A DNA stretch of 64,000 bases from Corallococcus caeni (GCF_036245865.1 NZ_BTTW01000002.1:372001-436000), one strand, 5' to 3'. Counted from the stretch's first letter, positions 7,384 through 15,482 are shown. Notes: a model not told the origin generated them from the sequence alone. Made by a program: numbers and translations.

Positions 7384-7998
7384 ATGAGCTACCCACGAAC
7401 GTTGGAAGTCCTGGCGCGGCTGCACGTGGATCCCCACTTCCGTGAGGCGTGGCGCCGCGACGCGCCCGGCGCCCTGACGCCGCTGGGCCTGACGCCGCCG
7501 GAAGCGGAGGCGCTCCAGCGGGTGGCTCCGGACGTGGTGGAGCGCGCCGGCCGGATGATGGACTTCCACCGCACCGAGCGCGTGCGCGAACAGCTTGCCT
7601 GGGTGGATGAGGCGAAGCGGCCGGAGCTGGTCCCGCTGCGAGCGCGCTTCCTCCAGGACGTGCCGCCGGAGGTGCTCAACCGCGAGGAGGCCATCGCGTA
7701 CTGCCGCTTCCTGGAGGCGGGCGAGCACGCCCCGCACGCGAAGCTCCTCCAGCGGCTGCCCGCGTACGTGCCGCAGCTGGCGCGGTGCGAACGGCTGCGC
7801 CTGCAGCTCGCGTGGGGCCTTGCCCCCATGCCCGCGTCGGGCCCTCGCGTGGAGTCCTTCGACTACCCGGTGCTCACGCTGCTCGCAGCGCTGGACGCGC
7901 CGGGCTGGCCCCCGGTGGCGCCGAAGCCCACGTGCGTGGAGTACCTCAAGGTGCCCAACCTGCCCGCGGTGATGACGCGCGAGCTGCCGTCACCTTGA
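7384..7998 (+). CDS. MNIO partner protein (MbnC/TglI-type position)
   Basis: A 204-residue soluble protein directly downstream of the DUF692 gene, the position of the partner subunits that bind the leader and activate the oxidase in known systems. The N-terminus (LARLHVDPHFREAWRRDAP then LTPLGLTPPEAEALQRV) resembles the short Nif11/LigA-type helical module. The C-terminal part (FDYPVLTLLAALDAPGW then CVEYLKVPNLPAVMTREL) may contain the recognition fold. No enzyme motif was seen. The role is inferred mainly from adjacency. Confidence 0.6.
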   Translation: MSYPRTLEVLARLHVDPHFREAWRRDAPGALTPLGLTPPEAEALQRVAPDVVERAGRMMDFHRTERVREQLAWVDEAKRPELVPLRARFLQDVPPEVLNREEAIAYCRFLEAGEHAPHAKLLQRLPAYVPQLARCERLRLQLAWGLAPMPASGPRVESFDYPVLTLLAALDAPGWPPVAPKPTCVEYLKVPNLPAVMTRELPSP

Positions 7999-8016
7999 GG
8001 TGCCCCGTGCGCCTCA
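7996..8016. terminator. Bidirectional hairpin spanning two convergent stop codons
   Basis: TGAGGTGC (7996-8003) pairs with GCGCCTCA (8009-8016) around a 5-base loop, with one G-T wobble. The left arm begins with the stop codon of the MNIO partner gene and the right arm ends with the stop codon of the convergent PEBP gene. Confidence 0.5.
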
Positions 8017-8508
8017 GTGCTTGCGGTGGTGCGTCTTCTCGTAGGTGCCCATGAGCTGGGTCTCCCCCACGATGTGGCCCTCCATCGCCTTGAGCAGCTG
8101 CGTGCGGGTGGGCTGCTTCAGGTCCGGCAGCACCGTGTCCAGGGCGTACAGCCGGAAGTAGTACCGGTGGTTGCCCACGGGCGGCATGGGCCCGCCGTAG
8201 TCCTGCCGGTTGAAGTCGTTGCGCCCCAGCTTCGCCCCTTCCGGCAGCACGTCCAGGGTGGCCCCGTCCGGGATGCTCTGGGCGTTGACGGGGAGGTTGT
8301 AGAGGACCCAGTGGCAGAAGGTGCGCTGGGGGTTCGCCGGGTCCGGCGCGTCCGGGTCCTCCACGATGAGCGCCAGGCTCTTGGCCCCGGCGGGGAGGTT
8401 CTCCCAGTGAAGGGGCGGCGCCTTGTCGTCGCCCTCGCCGGTGTAGGCGATGGGGATGGGCATCCCGTCCTTGAACTTCGGCGAGGTGAGCTCGAGCGGC
8501 TTCGGCAT
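8014..8508 (-). CDS. YbhB/YbcL family (PEBP-like) protein
   Basis: A 164-residue cytoplasmic protein of the phosphatidylethanolamine-binding protein superfamily. The signature DPDAPDP (51-57) and the following CHWVLYNLP are intact, and the C-terminal YYFRLYALD is typical. The ATG at 8508 is chosen because an AGGAGG box lies just upstream; the open frame continues further but without coding character. Bacterial members have no settled function; binding of small anionic ligands is suspected. It is convergent with the peptide cluster and probably unrelated to it. Confidence 0.85.
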   Translation of the reverse strand: MPKPLELTSPKFKDGMPIPIAYTGEGDDKAPPLHWENLPAGAKSLALIVEDPDAPDPANPQRTFCHWVLYNLPVNAQSIPDGATLDVLPEGAKLGRNDFNRQDYGGPMPPVGNHRYYFRLYALDTVLPDLKQPTRTQLLKAMEGHIVGETQLMGTYEKTHHRKH

Positions 8509-8889
8509 GCGTGCCTCCTTGGGCATGTGCGGCCAACGTGACCCTGCCAAGCTGGCGATGCCCCCGGTCCGGTGCTGAGAGGCGGCGGGCGCGACGCCCG
8601 GCCGCCCGTCACCTCCCTGGGTGCCTCCCGCCGCTGATCCACCGGGCGCCCCCCGGGCCGCCTGCCGCGAAAGCCCGCGCTTCAGAGAGAAACCACCCCT
8701 CCGGCCCCGGCGCCGTGGTAGCTGCGCTTGCGGGTGCCGCAACCGCTGCTGGCACCCCGGGCCCCCGCGCCCCCGTACCGGTTGCACGCGCCGCGCATTC
8801 GGTGCTAAGCGGCGCCCGCGCGTGTATGGGCGGGGTCGGGGTTGGTGAAGGAAACCCAAGACTTTCCCGGGGTTTGGTGAGGCGTCCGC
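8509..8889. other. Intergenic region before the ATP synthase operon
   Basis: About 380 bases between the divergent PEBP gene and the atp operon. Open frames here show no domain character. The operon promoter must lie here, but no consensus -35/-10 pair stands out. A GAGG box precedes the ATG at 8890. Confidence 0.4.
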
Positions 8890-9156
8890 ATGTCAGACCA
8901 GGAGCCTCGGAAGCAGGCGGACGCGCCAGGCAGTGAGCTGGGCGAGACGGCCCGGCAGATGCGGGCGGCGGAGCCGTACATCTCCGCGGTCTGGAAGCTG
9001 GTGGGCGGGGCGGTGGTGGGGGTCCTGGGAGGCTACTTCCTGGACAGGTGGCTGGGGACGTCGCCCTGGCTGCTGCTGGGGCTGAGCCTGGTGGGGATTG
9101 GCGTGGGGTTCTACGGCTTCCTCCACGCCATGGCCCGGCTGGGGAAGCGCAAGTGA
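8890..9156 (+). CDS. AtpZ/AtpI-like small membrane protein of the ATP synthase operon
   Basis: An 88-residue protein with a hydrophilic N-terminus and two membrane segments (about 36-52 and 58-80) containing [19 protein letters not shown], the usual signature of AtpZ/AtpI-type proteins. These small proteins are coded first in atp operons and have been linked to magnesium/calcium uptake or assembly of the c-ring. Its stop overlaps the GTG start of the next gene. Confidence 0.8.
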   Translation: MSDQEPRKQADAPGSELGETARQMRAAEPYISAVWKLVGGAVVGVLGGYFLDRWLGTSPWLLLGLSLVGIGVGFYGFLHAMARLGKRK

Positions 9157-9566
9157 CGGGGACGGGCGGACAGCCGAAGCGGGACCCGTTCTGGACGCAC
9201 GCGGGGCTGGCGGCGGCGGTGATGGGGGTGGGCGCGGTGGTGGCGGCGGCGCTGCCCAAGGCCGCGGAGGACCGGGTCGCGGCGCTGCTGGGCGTCGGGG
9301 TGGCGGCGGTGACGGGCGTGGTGGCGCTGGTGCTGAAGCGGCGCGCGGCGATGCAGGCGGATTTGAAGGCGGCGTTGAAGGTGGTCGGTGTGGTCTTCGC
9401 CCTCAGGGGCGTGGGCGTGGGGATCGGGCTGGCGTGGGTGGTGTCCCGGGGTTTGAGCGCGATCGCGTTCGTGGGCGGCTTCTTCGGCGTCTACTTCGCG
9501 CTGCAGTGGATCGAAGTCAGCTACGTGATGGCCGCGTCGAAAGACACGGCGGGCGGAGACGAGTGA
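9153..9566 (+). CDS. AtpI-like membrane protein of the ATP synthase operon
   Basis: A 137-residue protein with four predicted membrane helices. The GTG start at 9153 overlaps the preceding stop (GTGA), so translation is coupled; earlier in-frame starts would overlap the previous gene heavily. Position and topology fit an AtpI-type assembly factor, although the sequence is not strongly conserved with the classical family. The stop overlaps the atpB start at 9566. Confidence 0.6.
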   Translation: MTGTGGQPKRDPFWTHAGLAAAVMGVGAVVAAALPKAAEDRVAALLGVGVAAVTGVVALVLKRRAAMQADLKAALKVVGVVFALRGVGVGIGLAWVVSRGLSAIAFVGGFFGVYFALQWIEVSYVMAASKDTAGGDE

Positions 9567-10618
9567 TGCGCAAGGCAATGGTGCTGTTCGCCTGTCTGTT
9601 CGCGGGCACCGTGTGGGCCTCCGAGCAGGCCGGTGAGCACGGCGTCGCGAACGAGAGCAAGGACGCCGAGGGCGATGACGTCGCCGGCTACATCCTCCAC
9701 CACGTGGCGGACTCGAACGAGTACGAGTTCGAGGTCCCCCTCAGCCACAACCACATCCCCATCCACCTGCCGCGCATCCTCATCCCGTTCCACGAGGGCG
9801 CCTGCACGCCCATGGCGGACACGCACGGGGGCCACGGCGAGGTGTACCCGGGCCTGGGCCAGGGCTGCCTGGACCTCTCCATCACCAAGCACACGGTGAT
9901 GATGTGGCTGGCGGCGCTGCTGCTCATCGGCTCGCTGCTCATCTGGAGCAACCGCGACAAGACGAAGCTCGTGCCGCGCGGCGCCGGGGCGAACCTCTTC
10001 GAGATGCTGGTCCTGTTCGTTCGCGACGAGCTGGCCATCAAGAACATCGGCAAGGAGGAGGGCCCCCGGTACGTGCCCTACCTGCTCACCGCGTTCTTCT
10101 TCATCCTCTTCATGAACCTGCTGGGCCTGTTCCCCTGGATGGCGACCGCCACGGGTAACATCGCCGTCACCTGCGGCCTGGCGCTGTGCACCTTCTTCGT
10201 CACGCAGGCGGCCGGCATCCGCGCGGCGGGCATCGGCGGCTACCTCAAGCACCTGACGGGCGGCGTGGCCCCCTGGCTGTGGCCCATCATGATTCCGGTG
10301 GAGTTCCTGGGCCTGTTCACCAAGCCCTTCGCGCTCACCATCCGCCTCTTCGCCAACATGCTGGCGGGCCACATCGTCATCTTCTTCCTGCTGGGCCTCA
10401 TCTTCATGCTCCGCAACCCCGCGGTGGCGCTGGTGAGCGTGCCGTTCGCCTTCGGCATCTACCTGCTGGAGCTGTTCGTGGCCTTCGTGCAGGCGTACGT
10501 GTTCACCATGCTGTCGGCGCTGTTCATCGGGATGAGCGTGGCCATGGGCCACCACGATGACCACCACCACGAGGGTGGCGAGAGCCACGACCACGGCAAG
10601 GCCCACCACCTGGGCTGA
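9566..10618 (+). CDS. atpB: ATP synthase F0 subunit a, with N-terminal and His-rich C-terminal extensions
   Basis: A 350-residue subunit a of the proton channel, longer than the E. coli protein (271). The helix with the essential arginine is clear: [16 protein letters not shown] signal-like sequence ([18 protein letters not shown]) is followed by about 90 polar residues probably exposed to the periplasm before the first membrane helix. The C-terminus ends in a run of His/Asp ([20 protein letters not shown]). The start overlaps the preceding stop by one base. The extension may bind metal or stabilise the stator, but nothing here proves it. Confidence 0.93.
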   Translation: MRKAMVLFACLFAGTVWASEQAGEHGVANESKDAEGDDVAGYILHHVADSNEYEFEVPLSHNHIPIHLPRILIPFHEGACTPMADTHGGHGEVYPGLGQGCLDLSITKHTVMMWLAALLLIGSLLIWSNRDKTKLVPRGAGANLFEMLVLFVRDELAIKNIGKEEGPRYVPYLLTAFFFILFMNLLGLFPWMATATGNIAVTCGLALCTFFVTQAAGIRAAGIGGYLKHLTGGVAPWLWPIMIPVEFLGLFTKPFALTIRLFANMLAGHIVIFFLLGLIFMLRNPAVALVSVPFAFGIYLLELFVAFVQAYVFTMLSALFIGMSVAMGHHDDHHHEGGESHDHGKAHHLG

Positions 10619-10626
10619 CAAGTTGA

Positions 10627-10691
10627 CGGGGCGCCTGTCGGTAACGACGGCGCGCCCCGGTTGAAGACCCGGCGGTTCGAAAGGCCGCCGG
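10627..10691 (+). other. Two hairpins between atpB and atpE
   Basis: GGGGCGC (10627-10633) can pair with a downstream GCGCCCC, and CCGGCGG (10669-10675) pairs with CCGCCGG (10685-10691). They may tune stability or translation of the atpE message, which needs higher output than atpB. No T-tract follows, so they are unlikely to be simple terminators. Confidence 0.3.
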
Positions 10692-10761
10692 AGGTAGTCC
10701 TAAAGGGCCCCCACGACCCCCCCACAAGCGGGTCCCGCCTCACGAAAGAAGACGTGCTCCC

Positions 10762-10992
10762 ATGACCAACCTCGCTCTTGCCTTCCTCGCCGCCGGTATC
10801 GGCGCCGGCCTCTCCATCATCGGTGCCGCCCTCGGCATCGGTAAGCTGGCCGCCGCCGCCATGGACGCCACGGGCCGTCAGCCGGCCGCCGGTGGCGACA
10901 TCCGCACCACGATGATCATCGCCGCGGCCCTCATCGAAGGCGCCACGCTGTTCGCGCTGGTCGTCTGCATCCTGCTCGCCATCAAGCAGTAA
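10762..10992 (+). CDS. atpE: ATP synthase F0 subunit c
   Basis: A 76-residue hairpin of two membrane helices. Helix 1 carries the glycine repeat (GIGAGLSIIGAALGIG), the polar loop is GRQPAAGG, and the ion-binding carboxylate is Glu59 in ALIEGATLFALV. The residue after the glutamate is glycine, not the serine typical of sodium-binding rings, so proton coupling is likely. The ring works with subunits a and b of this operon. Confidence 0.96.
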   Translation: MTNLALAFLAAGIGAGLSIIGAALGIGKLAAAAMDATGRQPAAGGDIRTTMIIAAALIEGATLFALVVCILLAIKQ

Positions 10993-11013
10993 GGCCGGCA
11001 GGTCGCAACGGGA

Positions 11014-11047
11014 GCCGGCGTCCTCTTCGGGAAGAAGGGGCGCCGGC
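11014..11047 (+). other. Hairpin between atpE and atpF
   Basis: GCCGGCG (11014-11020) pairs with CGCCGGC (11041-11047), with a smaller TCTTC/GAAGA stem inside. It lies about 20 bases after the atpE stop and could stabilise the atpE message or partly terminate; no T-run follows. Confidence 0.4.
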
Positions 11048-11135
11048 GTTCCGGCTTCACGCAGCACGCTGTGCCTGTCTCACCTGAAGTCTCCCGCATC
11101 CTCCCTCCGTCTTTCCTGCTTCACCGGGACCCGCC

Positions 11136-11684
11136 ATGTTCCTGCCCTCAGTCCTCGCCGCCAGCAGCTTCGTGGAGGTCCGTCCGGGCCTCATCTTCTG
11201 GACCATCGTCACCTTCATCATCGTCCTGCTGGTGCTGCGGGCGAAGGCGTGGGGGCCCATCCTGTCGCTCGTGGAAGAGCGCGAGAAGCAGATCACCAAC
11301 GCCATCGAGAGCGCCAAGCGTGAGCGCGCCGAGGCGGAGAAGCTGCTCGCCGACCAGAAGACGGCCATCGCCGAGGCCCGCCGCGAGGCCGCGGAGACCA
11401 CCCGCCGCGTGCAGGCGGACATGGAGAAGTTCCGCGACGAGCTGATGGCCAAGAGCCGCAAGGAGGCGGAGGAGCTGAAGCTGTCCGCCCGCCGCGAGAT
11501 TGAAGACCAGAAGGCCAAGGCCATCGCGGAGGTCCGCTCCATGGCCGTGGACCTGGCCATGGAAGTGGCCGGCAAGCTCATCAACGAGCGCATGGACGAC
11601 GCCAAGCACCGCGCGCTGGCCGAGCAGTTCGTGCAGGGCCTGCCCGGCGCCACGAGCGCCACGGCGACCCGCCGCTCGGCCTAA
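11136..11684 (+). CDS. atpF: ATP synthase F0 subunit b
   Basis: A 182-residue stator subunit: one N-terminal membrane helix (FWTIVTFIIVLLVLRAKAW) followed by a long charged coiled coil (about 45-160) rich in Glu, Lys, Arg and Ala. It links the membrane channel to F1. The gene ends the F0 set; atpH and the F1 genes do not follow, since the next gene is ychF. Confidence 0.94.
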   Translation: MFLPSVLAASSFVEVRPGLIFWTIVTFIIVLLVLRAKAWGPILSLVEEREKQITNAIESAKRERAEAEKLLADQKTAIAEARREAAETTRRVQADMEKFRDELMAKSRKEAEELKLSARREIEDQKAKAIAEVRSMAVDLAMEVAGKLINERMDDAKHRALAEQFVQGLPGATSATATRRSA

Positions 11685-11729
11685 CGGCCGGGAGTCTTCC
11701 GCCGCGCCCGCCTGTTCCAGGAATCCATC

Positions 11730-12839
11730 ATGGCTCTCTCCATCGGCATCGTCGGTCTGCCCAACGTGGGCAAGTCCACCCTGTTCAACGCCCTGTCCGC
11801 CGCGGGCGCGCAGGCGGCGAACTATCCGTTCTGCACCATCGAGCCGAACGTGGGCGTGGTGCCGGTGCCGGACGAGCGCCTGGACCAGCTGTCGGCGCTC
11901 ATCAAGCCGCTGAAGAAGATCCCCACGTCGCTGGAGTTCGTGGACATCGCCGGCCTGGTGCGCGGCGCGTCCAAGGGCGAGGGCCTGGGCAACCAGTTCC
12001 TGGGGAACATCCGGCAGGTGAACGCGGTGCTCCACGTGCTGCGCTGCTTCGAGGACGACAACGTCACCCACGTCGAGGGCGGCGTGAACCCGGTGCGGGA
12101 CCGGGACGTGGTCGACACGGAGCTGTGCCTCAAGGACCTGGAGACGGTGGAGAAGCGCCGCGAGCGCTCGCTGAAGAACACCAAGATGGGGGGCAAGGCG
12201 GGCGACGAGGCGAAGGCCGAGGTCGCGCTGCTGGACCGCATCAAGGCGAAGCTGGATGAAGGCATCACGGTGCGCGCGCAGAAGCTCACCGACGACGAGA
12301 AGGCGGCCATCCAGGACCTGTTCCTGCTGACGGACAAGCCCGTGCTGTACGTGGCGAACATCAGCGAGAAGCAGATTGGCAAGGAAGACAGCGACCCCCG
12401 CGTGCAGCAGGTGCGCGAGATGGCCGCCAAGGAAGGCGCGGGCGTGGTGGTGCTGGCGGCGGCGCTGGAGTCTGAAATCCAGCAGCTCGCCGAGGCCGAC
12501 CGTCCCGGCTTCCTGGCGGACTCCGGCCTGACGGAGCCCGGCCTGAACAAGGTCGTGCGTGAGGGCTACAAGCTCCTGGGCCTGTGGACGTACTTCACGG
12601 TGGGCGAGCAGGAGTGCCGCGCGTGGACCATCCACAAGGGCTTCAAGGCGCCGCAGGCGGCGGGCGTCATCCACTCCGACTTCGAGCGCGGCTTCATCAA
12701 GGCGGAAGTCTTCGGGTGGACGGACCTGGTGAAGCTGGGCAGCGAGGCCGCGGTGAAGGAGAAGGGCCTGCTGCGCGTGGAAGGCAAGGAGTACGTCGTG
12801 CAGGACGGCGACTGCATGCACTTCCGCTTCAACGTCTGA
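11730..12839 (+). CDS. ychF: Redox-regulated ATPase YchF (Obg family)
   Basis: A 369-residue cytosolic P-loop protein. The Walker A motif is GLPNVGKST (9-17), the switch region has FVDIAGLVRGASKGEGLGN, and the G4 position reads NISE instead of NKxD, which explains the family's preference for ATP over GTP. The C-terminal TGS domain (TIHKGFKAPQAAGVIHSDF) is complete. YchF binds the ribosome and affects stress responses. It is co-directional with atpF, 45 bases apart, and is followed by a clear intrinsic terminator. Confidence 0.96.
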   Translation: MALSIGIVGLPNVGKSTLFNALSAAGAQAANYPFCTIEPNVGVVPVPDERLDQLSALIKPLKKIPTSLEFVDIAGLVRGASKGEGLGNQFLGNIRQVNAVLHVLRCFEDDNVTHVEGGVNPVRDRDVVDTELCLKDLETVEKRRERSLKNTKMGGKAGDEAKAEVALLDRIKAKLDEGITVRAQKLTDDEKAAIQDLFLLTDKPVLYVANISEKQIGKEDSDPRVQQVREMAAKEGAGVVVLAAALESEIQQLAEADRPGFLADSGLTEPGLNKVVREGYKLLGLWTYFTVGEQECRAWTIHKGFKAPQAAGVIHSDFERGFIKAEVFGWTDLVKLGSEAAVKEKGLLRVEGKEYVVQDGDCMHFRFNV

Positions 12840-12870
12840 CGCGGGGACTTCTCCGCTGTTGGAAGTGACG

Positions 12871-12914
12871 ACGGGCGCTGCCTTCCACTCACGGAAGGGG
12901 CGCCCGTTTCGTTT
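12871..12914 (+). terminator. Intrinsic terminator after ychF
   Basis: ACGGGCGC...GCGCCCGT forms the outer stem and CCTTCC...GGAAGG the inner stem, followed by TTTCGTTTC. It ends ychF transcription towards the convergent gene at 12915. Confidence 0.8.
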
Positions 12915-13268
12915 CTAGCGGGGGCCGCTCAGCCACGTGTAGCCCCAGAGGCCCACGGCGAGCACGGCCAGCACGGTGGAGAGGATGGCGGAGCGCTTCA
13001 CGCGGCCCGCGGGGTCCGGGTTGCCCAGGGCGTACTTCCACACGCCGCCCACGCGCAGCGCCAGGAAGAGGGCCAGGAGCACGGGGCCCACGACCTGCCA
13101 GCCTTCCGGGCGCTTGAGGATGACGATCCACGAGGCGATGAAGGCCACGTTGCCGAGCAACATCAGGGCGGGATAGGGCAGGGTCGGGCGGGAGGTCCTC
13201 ACGGGGCTGGCAGTGTGAGCACGGGGCGCCAGGGCGCCCAACGAAAACCCGCGCGGCGTGCACGCCAT
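12915..13268 (-). CDS. Small membrane protein of unknown function
   Basis: About 80-117 residues depending on start, with three hydrophobic segments: LMLLGNVAFIASWIVIL, VVGPVLLALFLALRVGG and ILSTVLAVLAVGLWGYTWL. No family was recognised. No ribosome-binding site supports the longest start (13268); an in-frame GTG before RTSRPTLPY or the ATG at 13163 are alternatives. It lies about 30 bases downstream of the citrate synthase gene on the same strand and may be co-transcribed. Confidence 0.55.
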   Translation of the reverse strand: MACTPRGFSLGALAPRAHTASPVRTSRPTLPYPALMLLGNVAFIASWIVILKRPEGWQVVGPVLLALFLALRVGGVWKYALGNPDPAGRVKRSAILSTVLAVLAVGLWGYTWLSGPR

Positions 13269-13297
13269 GTGACAGCCGCGCGAAATGTTTCACGGTG

Positions 13298-14599
13298 CTA
13301 CCGGGGCGGGGGCTCCACGTAGCGGGCGCGCGGACGGAGCAGGTGGCCTTGCTCGCGCTGCTCCAGGACGTGCGCGACCCAGCCCGCGGTGCGGCCCAGG
13401 CTGAACAGCACGGTGGCGGCGCCGGAGGGCAGGCCCAGCGCGTCCGCGAGCACCACCAGGCCCCAGTCCAGTGACGGGGGCGGGTGGCCGGCGTCGCGCA
13501 TGGTGTCCATGACGGCGCGGGCCACGCGGACCTTCTGGGACTCGGGCTTCACGCTCAGCGCGGCGTTGAGGAGGGGCGGCGTGCGGGGGTCGCCCTTCAG
13601 GTAGAGGCGGTGGCCGAACCCCGTCACGGCCTCGCCCCGGCGCAGGCGGCCGTGGACGACCTGCGCGGCGCGTTCAGGCCGGCCGACCTCCGCGATGAGC
13701 GCCTCCACGCGGTCGCAGGCGCCGCCGTGGCGGTGGCCGGAGATGGCCGCGAGCGCCGCGCTGATGCACGCGTACAGGTCCGCGCCGGAGGAGGCCGTCA
13801 CGCGGGCCGCGAAGGTGGAGGTGTTCAGCTCGTGGTCCGCGCAGAGCACCAGCGCCAGGTTGATCAGCTCCGCGGTCCGCTTCGGCTTCGCGTCCCAGGC
13901 CGTGGCGAGCGACGCGGCCACCGTGGCTTCCTTCGACGCGCGCGACACGCGGCCGGGAGCCTGGGCCACGCAGACCCACGCGCCCAGGTGGCGGATGAGG
14001 CGGCGTGCGCGGACCCGGTCCTGCTCCGCGGGCGCGGAGAAGCGGCCCGCGTCGTTCGCGGCGAGGAGCGGCACCAGCGCGGCGAGCGCGGACAGGGGAG
14101 GGGTGTCGCGCGGGAGCATGGCGGCCAGGGCGGTGGGAGACAGCGCCGCGCCCCGGGCCGGAATTTCCGGCGCGGGCCATGACGTGGGTTGCGGCGGCAG
14201 GTGCCCGGTCCACAGCAGCTCCGCGACGTCCTCGAAGCGGTGGCCCCGCGCGGCCAGCTCCACCGCGTCGTGGCCCCGGTACGCGAGCCCTTCTTCACTG
14301 ATGCGCGACACCGACGAGTCGATGACGGGCTCACCCCAGCGCAGCGCCCCGGACGCCACCGCCGCGTGGCCCGCGCGGGCGTCGTGGCGCGTCTTCAGCC
14401 GCTCCACGTCCGCGCGCAGGTAGCGGTTCTCCTTCGTGCCCTTCTCCGGCACGCACCGCACGAGCCCCCGGCTCACGTAGGTGTAGAGCGTCGCCCGCTT
14501 CACACCCAGGAGGGCGGCCGCCTCCTCCGCGCGCAGAAGCTCCTCCTCAACTGGATGGTCGAATCGAGATTGAGAACGTCCCCCTGCACGACGCACCAT
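13298..14599 (-). CDS. Citrate synthase-family protein with N-terminal MerR-like HTH
   Basis: A 433-residue protein. Residues 20-70 form a MerR/excisionase-type helix-turn-helix (EEAAALLGVKRATLYTYVSRG) fused to a citrate synthase domain. The catalytic and substrate residues are conserved: H256 in ADHELN, H291 in GHRHGGA, H330 in GFGHRLY and D378 in PSLDWG. It is thus probably an active (methyl)citrate synthase that can also bind DNA, or a regulator sensing oxaloacetate or acyl-CoA. A perfect dyad at 14628-14658 in the divergent promoter region is a natural target. Such fusions are annotated in other bacteria but little studied. Confidence 0.85.
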   Translation of the reverse strand: MVRRAGGRSQSRFDHPVEEELLRAEEAAALLGVKRATLYTYVSRGLVRCVPEKGTKENRYLRADVERLKTRHDARAGHAAVASGALRWGEPVIDSSVSRISEEGLAYRGHDAVELAARGHRFEDVAELLWTGHLPPQPTSWPAPEIPARGAALSPTALAAMLPRDTPPLSALAALVPLLAANDAGRFSAPAEQDRVRARRLIRHLGAWVCVAQAPGRVSRASKEATVAASLATAWDAKPKRTAELINLALVLCADHELNTSTFAARVTASSGADLYACISAALAAISGHRHGGACDRVEALIAEVGRPERAAQVVHGRLRRGEAVTGFGHRLYLKGDPRTPPLLNAALSVKPESQKVRVARAVMDTMRDAGHPPPSLDWGLVVLADALGLPSGAATVLFSLGRTAGWVAHVLEQREQGHLLRPRARYVEPPPR

Positions 14600-14627
14600 G
14601 TTTCACGTGCCTCCCGGGAGTGGAGTC

Positions 14628-14658
14628 TCGACTCGACTGGATGTTCCTGTCGAGTCGA
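14628..14658. promoter_or_regulatory. Perfect 10-bp-arm dyad between divergent citrate synthase and methyltransferase genes
   Basis: TCGACTCGAC (14628-14637) and GTCGAGTCGA (14649-14658) are perfect inverted repeats separated by 11 bases, so their centres are 21 bp, or two helical turns, apart. It lies in the divergent control region and is a candidate operator, possibly for the HTH-citrate synthase itself. Confidence 0.5.
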
Positions 14659-14699
14659 CCCTTCCATGCGTGAGGCCACATCCAGCGGGGAGAGCGACC

Positions 14700-15482
14700 A
14701 TGAACGTGGTGGATTTCGGCCGTACGTCGTCGGACTACGCGAAACACCGGGCGGGATTCCCGGACGCCTTCTACTCACGGCTCGAACAGGACGGCGTGCT
14801 CACGCCCGGCCTGAGTGTGCTCGACCTGGGCACGGGCACGGGCACCGTCGCGCGCAACCTGGCCCGGCGTGGCTGCCACGTCACCGCGCTGGATGTCTCC
14901 GCACCGCAGCTGGAGGCCGCCGCCCGGCTTGCCCGCGACGAGGGGCTCACCGTGGACTTCCGCGAGGCGCCCGCGGAGAACACGGGCCTGCCGTCCGGGT
15001 CCCTGGACCGCGTGTTCGCGGGCCAGTGCTGGCACTGGTTCGACCGCGCCGCCGCCGCGCGCGAGGCCTTCCGCCTGCTCAAGCCCGGCGGGAAGCTGAT
15101 CCTCTGCCACTTCGACTGGACGGCCCTGCCCGGCAACCTGCTGGAGGCCACCGAGGCCCTGGTGGAGGAGTTCAGCCCCCGCGTGGACCTGCCCGTGGAC
15201 CGCTTCGGCCAGGGCGTGGGCATCTACCCGCAGTGGTTCCGCGACGTGGGCGTGGCCGGCTTCCAGTCCCTCACGTCCTTCACCTTCGACACGCTCACGC
15301 CCTACACCCACGAAGCGTGGCGCGGACGGATGCGCGCCAACGCCCGCATTGGCGCCATGCTCCCGCCCGAGCAGGTCGCCCGCTTCGACGCCGCGCTGGC
15401 CGCGCTCCTCGCCGCGCGCTTCCCCGCGGAGCCGATGTCCGTTCCCCACCGCGTGTTCGCGCTCGTCGCGGTGCGCCCGTGA
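14700..15482 (+). CDS. SAM-dependent methyltransferase (UbiE/Methyltransf_11 type)
   Basis: A 260-residue cytosolic enzyme. Motif I is VLDLGTGTGTVARNLARRG and motif II has VTALDVSAPQL; AGQCWHWFDR is a typical sequence of this subfamily. The ATG at 14700, after a GGGGAGAG stretch, is preferred over an upstream ATG at 14598 whose extra residues overlap the dyad. The substrate is unknown. It leads a probable operon with the cupin gene (15 bases apart) and the gene at 16013. Confidence 0.85.
   Translation: MNVVDFGRTSSDYAKHRAGFPDAFYSRLEQDGVLTPGLSVLDLGTGTGTVARNLARRGCHVTALDVSAPQLEAAARLARDEGLTVDFREAPAENTGLPSGSLDRVFAGQCWHWFDRAAAAREAFRLLKPGGKLILCHFDWTALPGNLLEATEALVEEFSPRVDLPVDRFGQGVGIYPQWFRDVGVAGFQSLTSFTFDTLTPYTHEAWRGRMRANARIGAMLPPEQVARFDAALAALLAARFPAEPMSVPHRVFALVAVRP

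Noticed and set aside
10762-10992. Sodium-type ATP synthase c subunit
   Set aside because: The glutamate is followed by Gly-Ala-Thr instead of the Ser-Thr ligands of sodium-binding rings.
12889-13293. Alternative minus-strand frame over the small membrane protein
   Set aside because: The frame ending at 12915 has clear hydrophobic helices; the other is Arg/Pro-rich without character.
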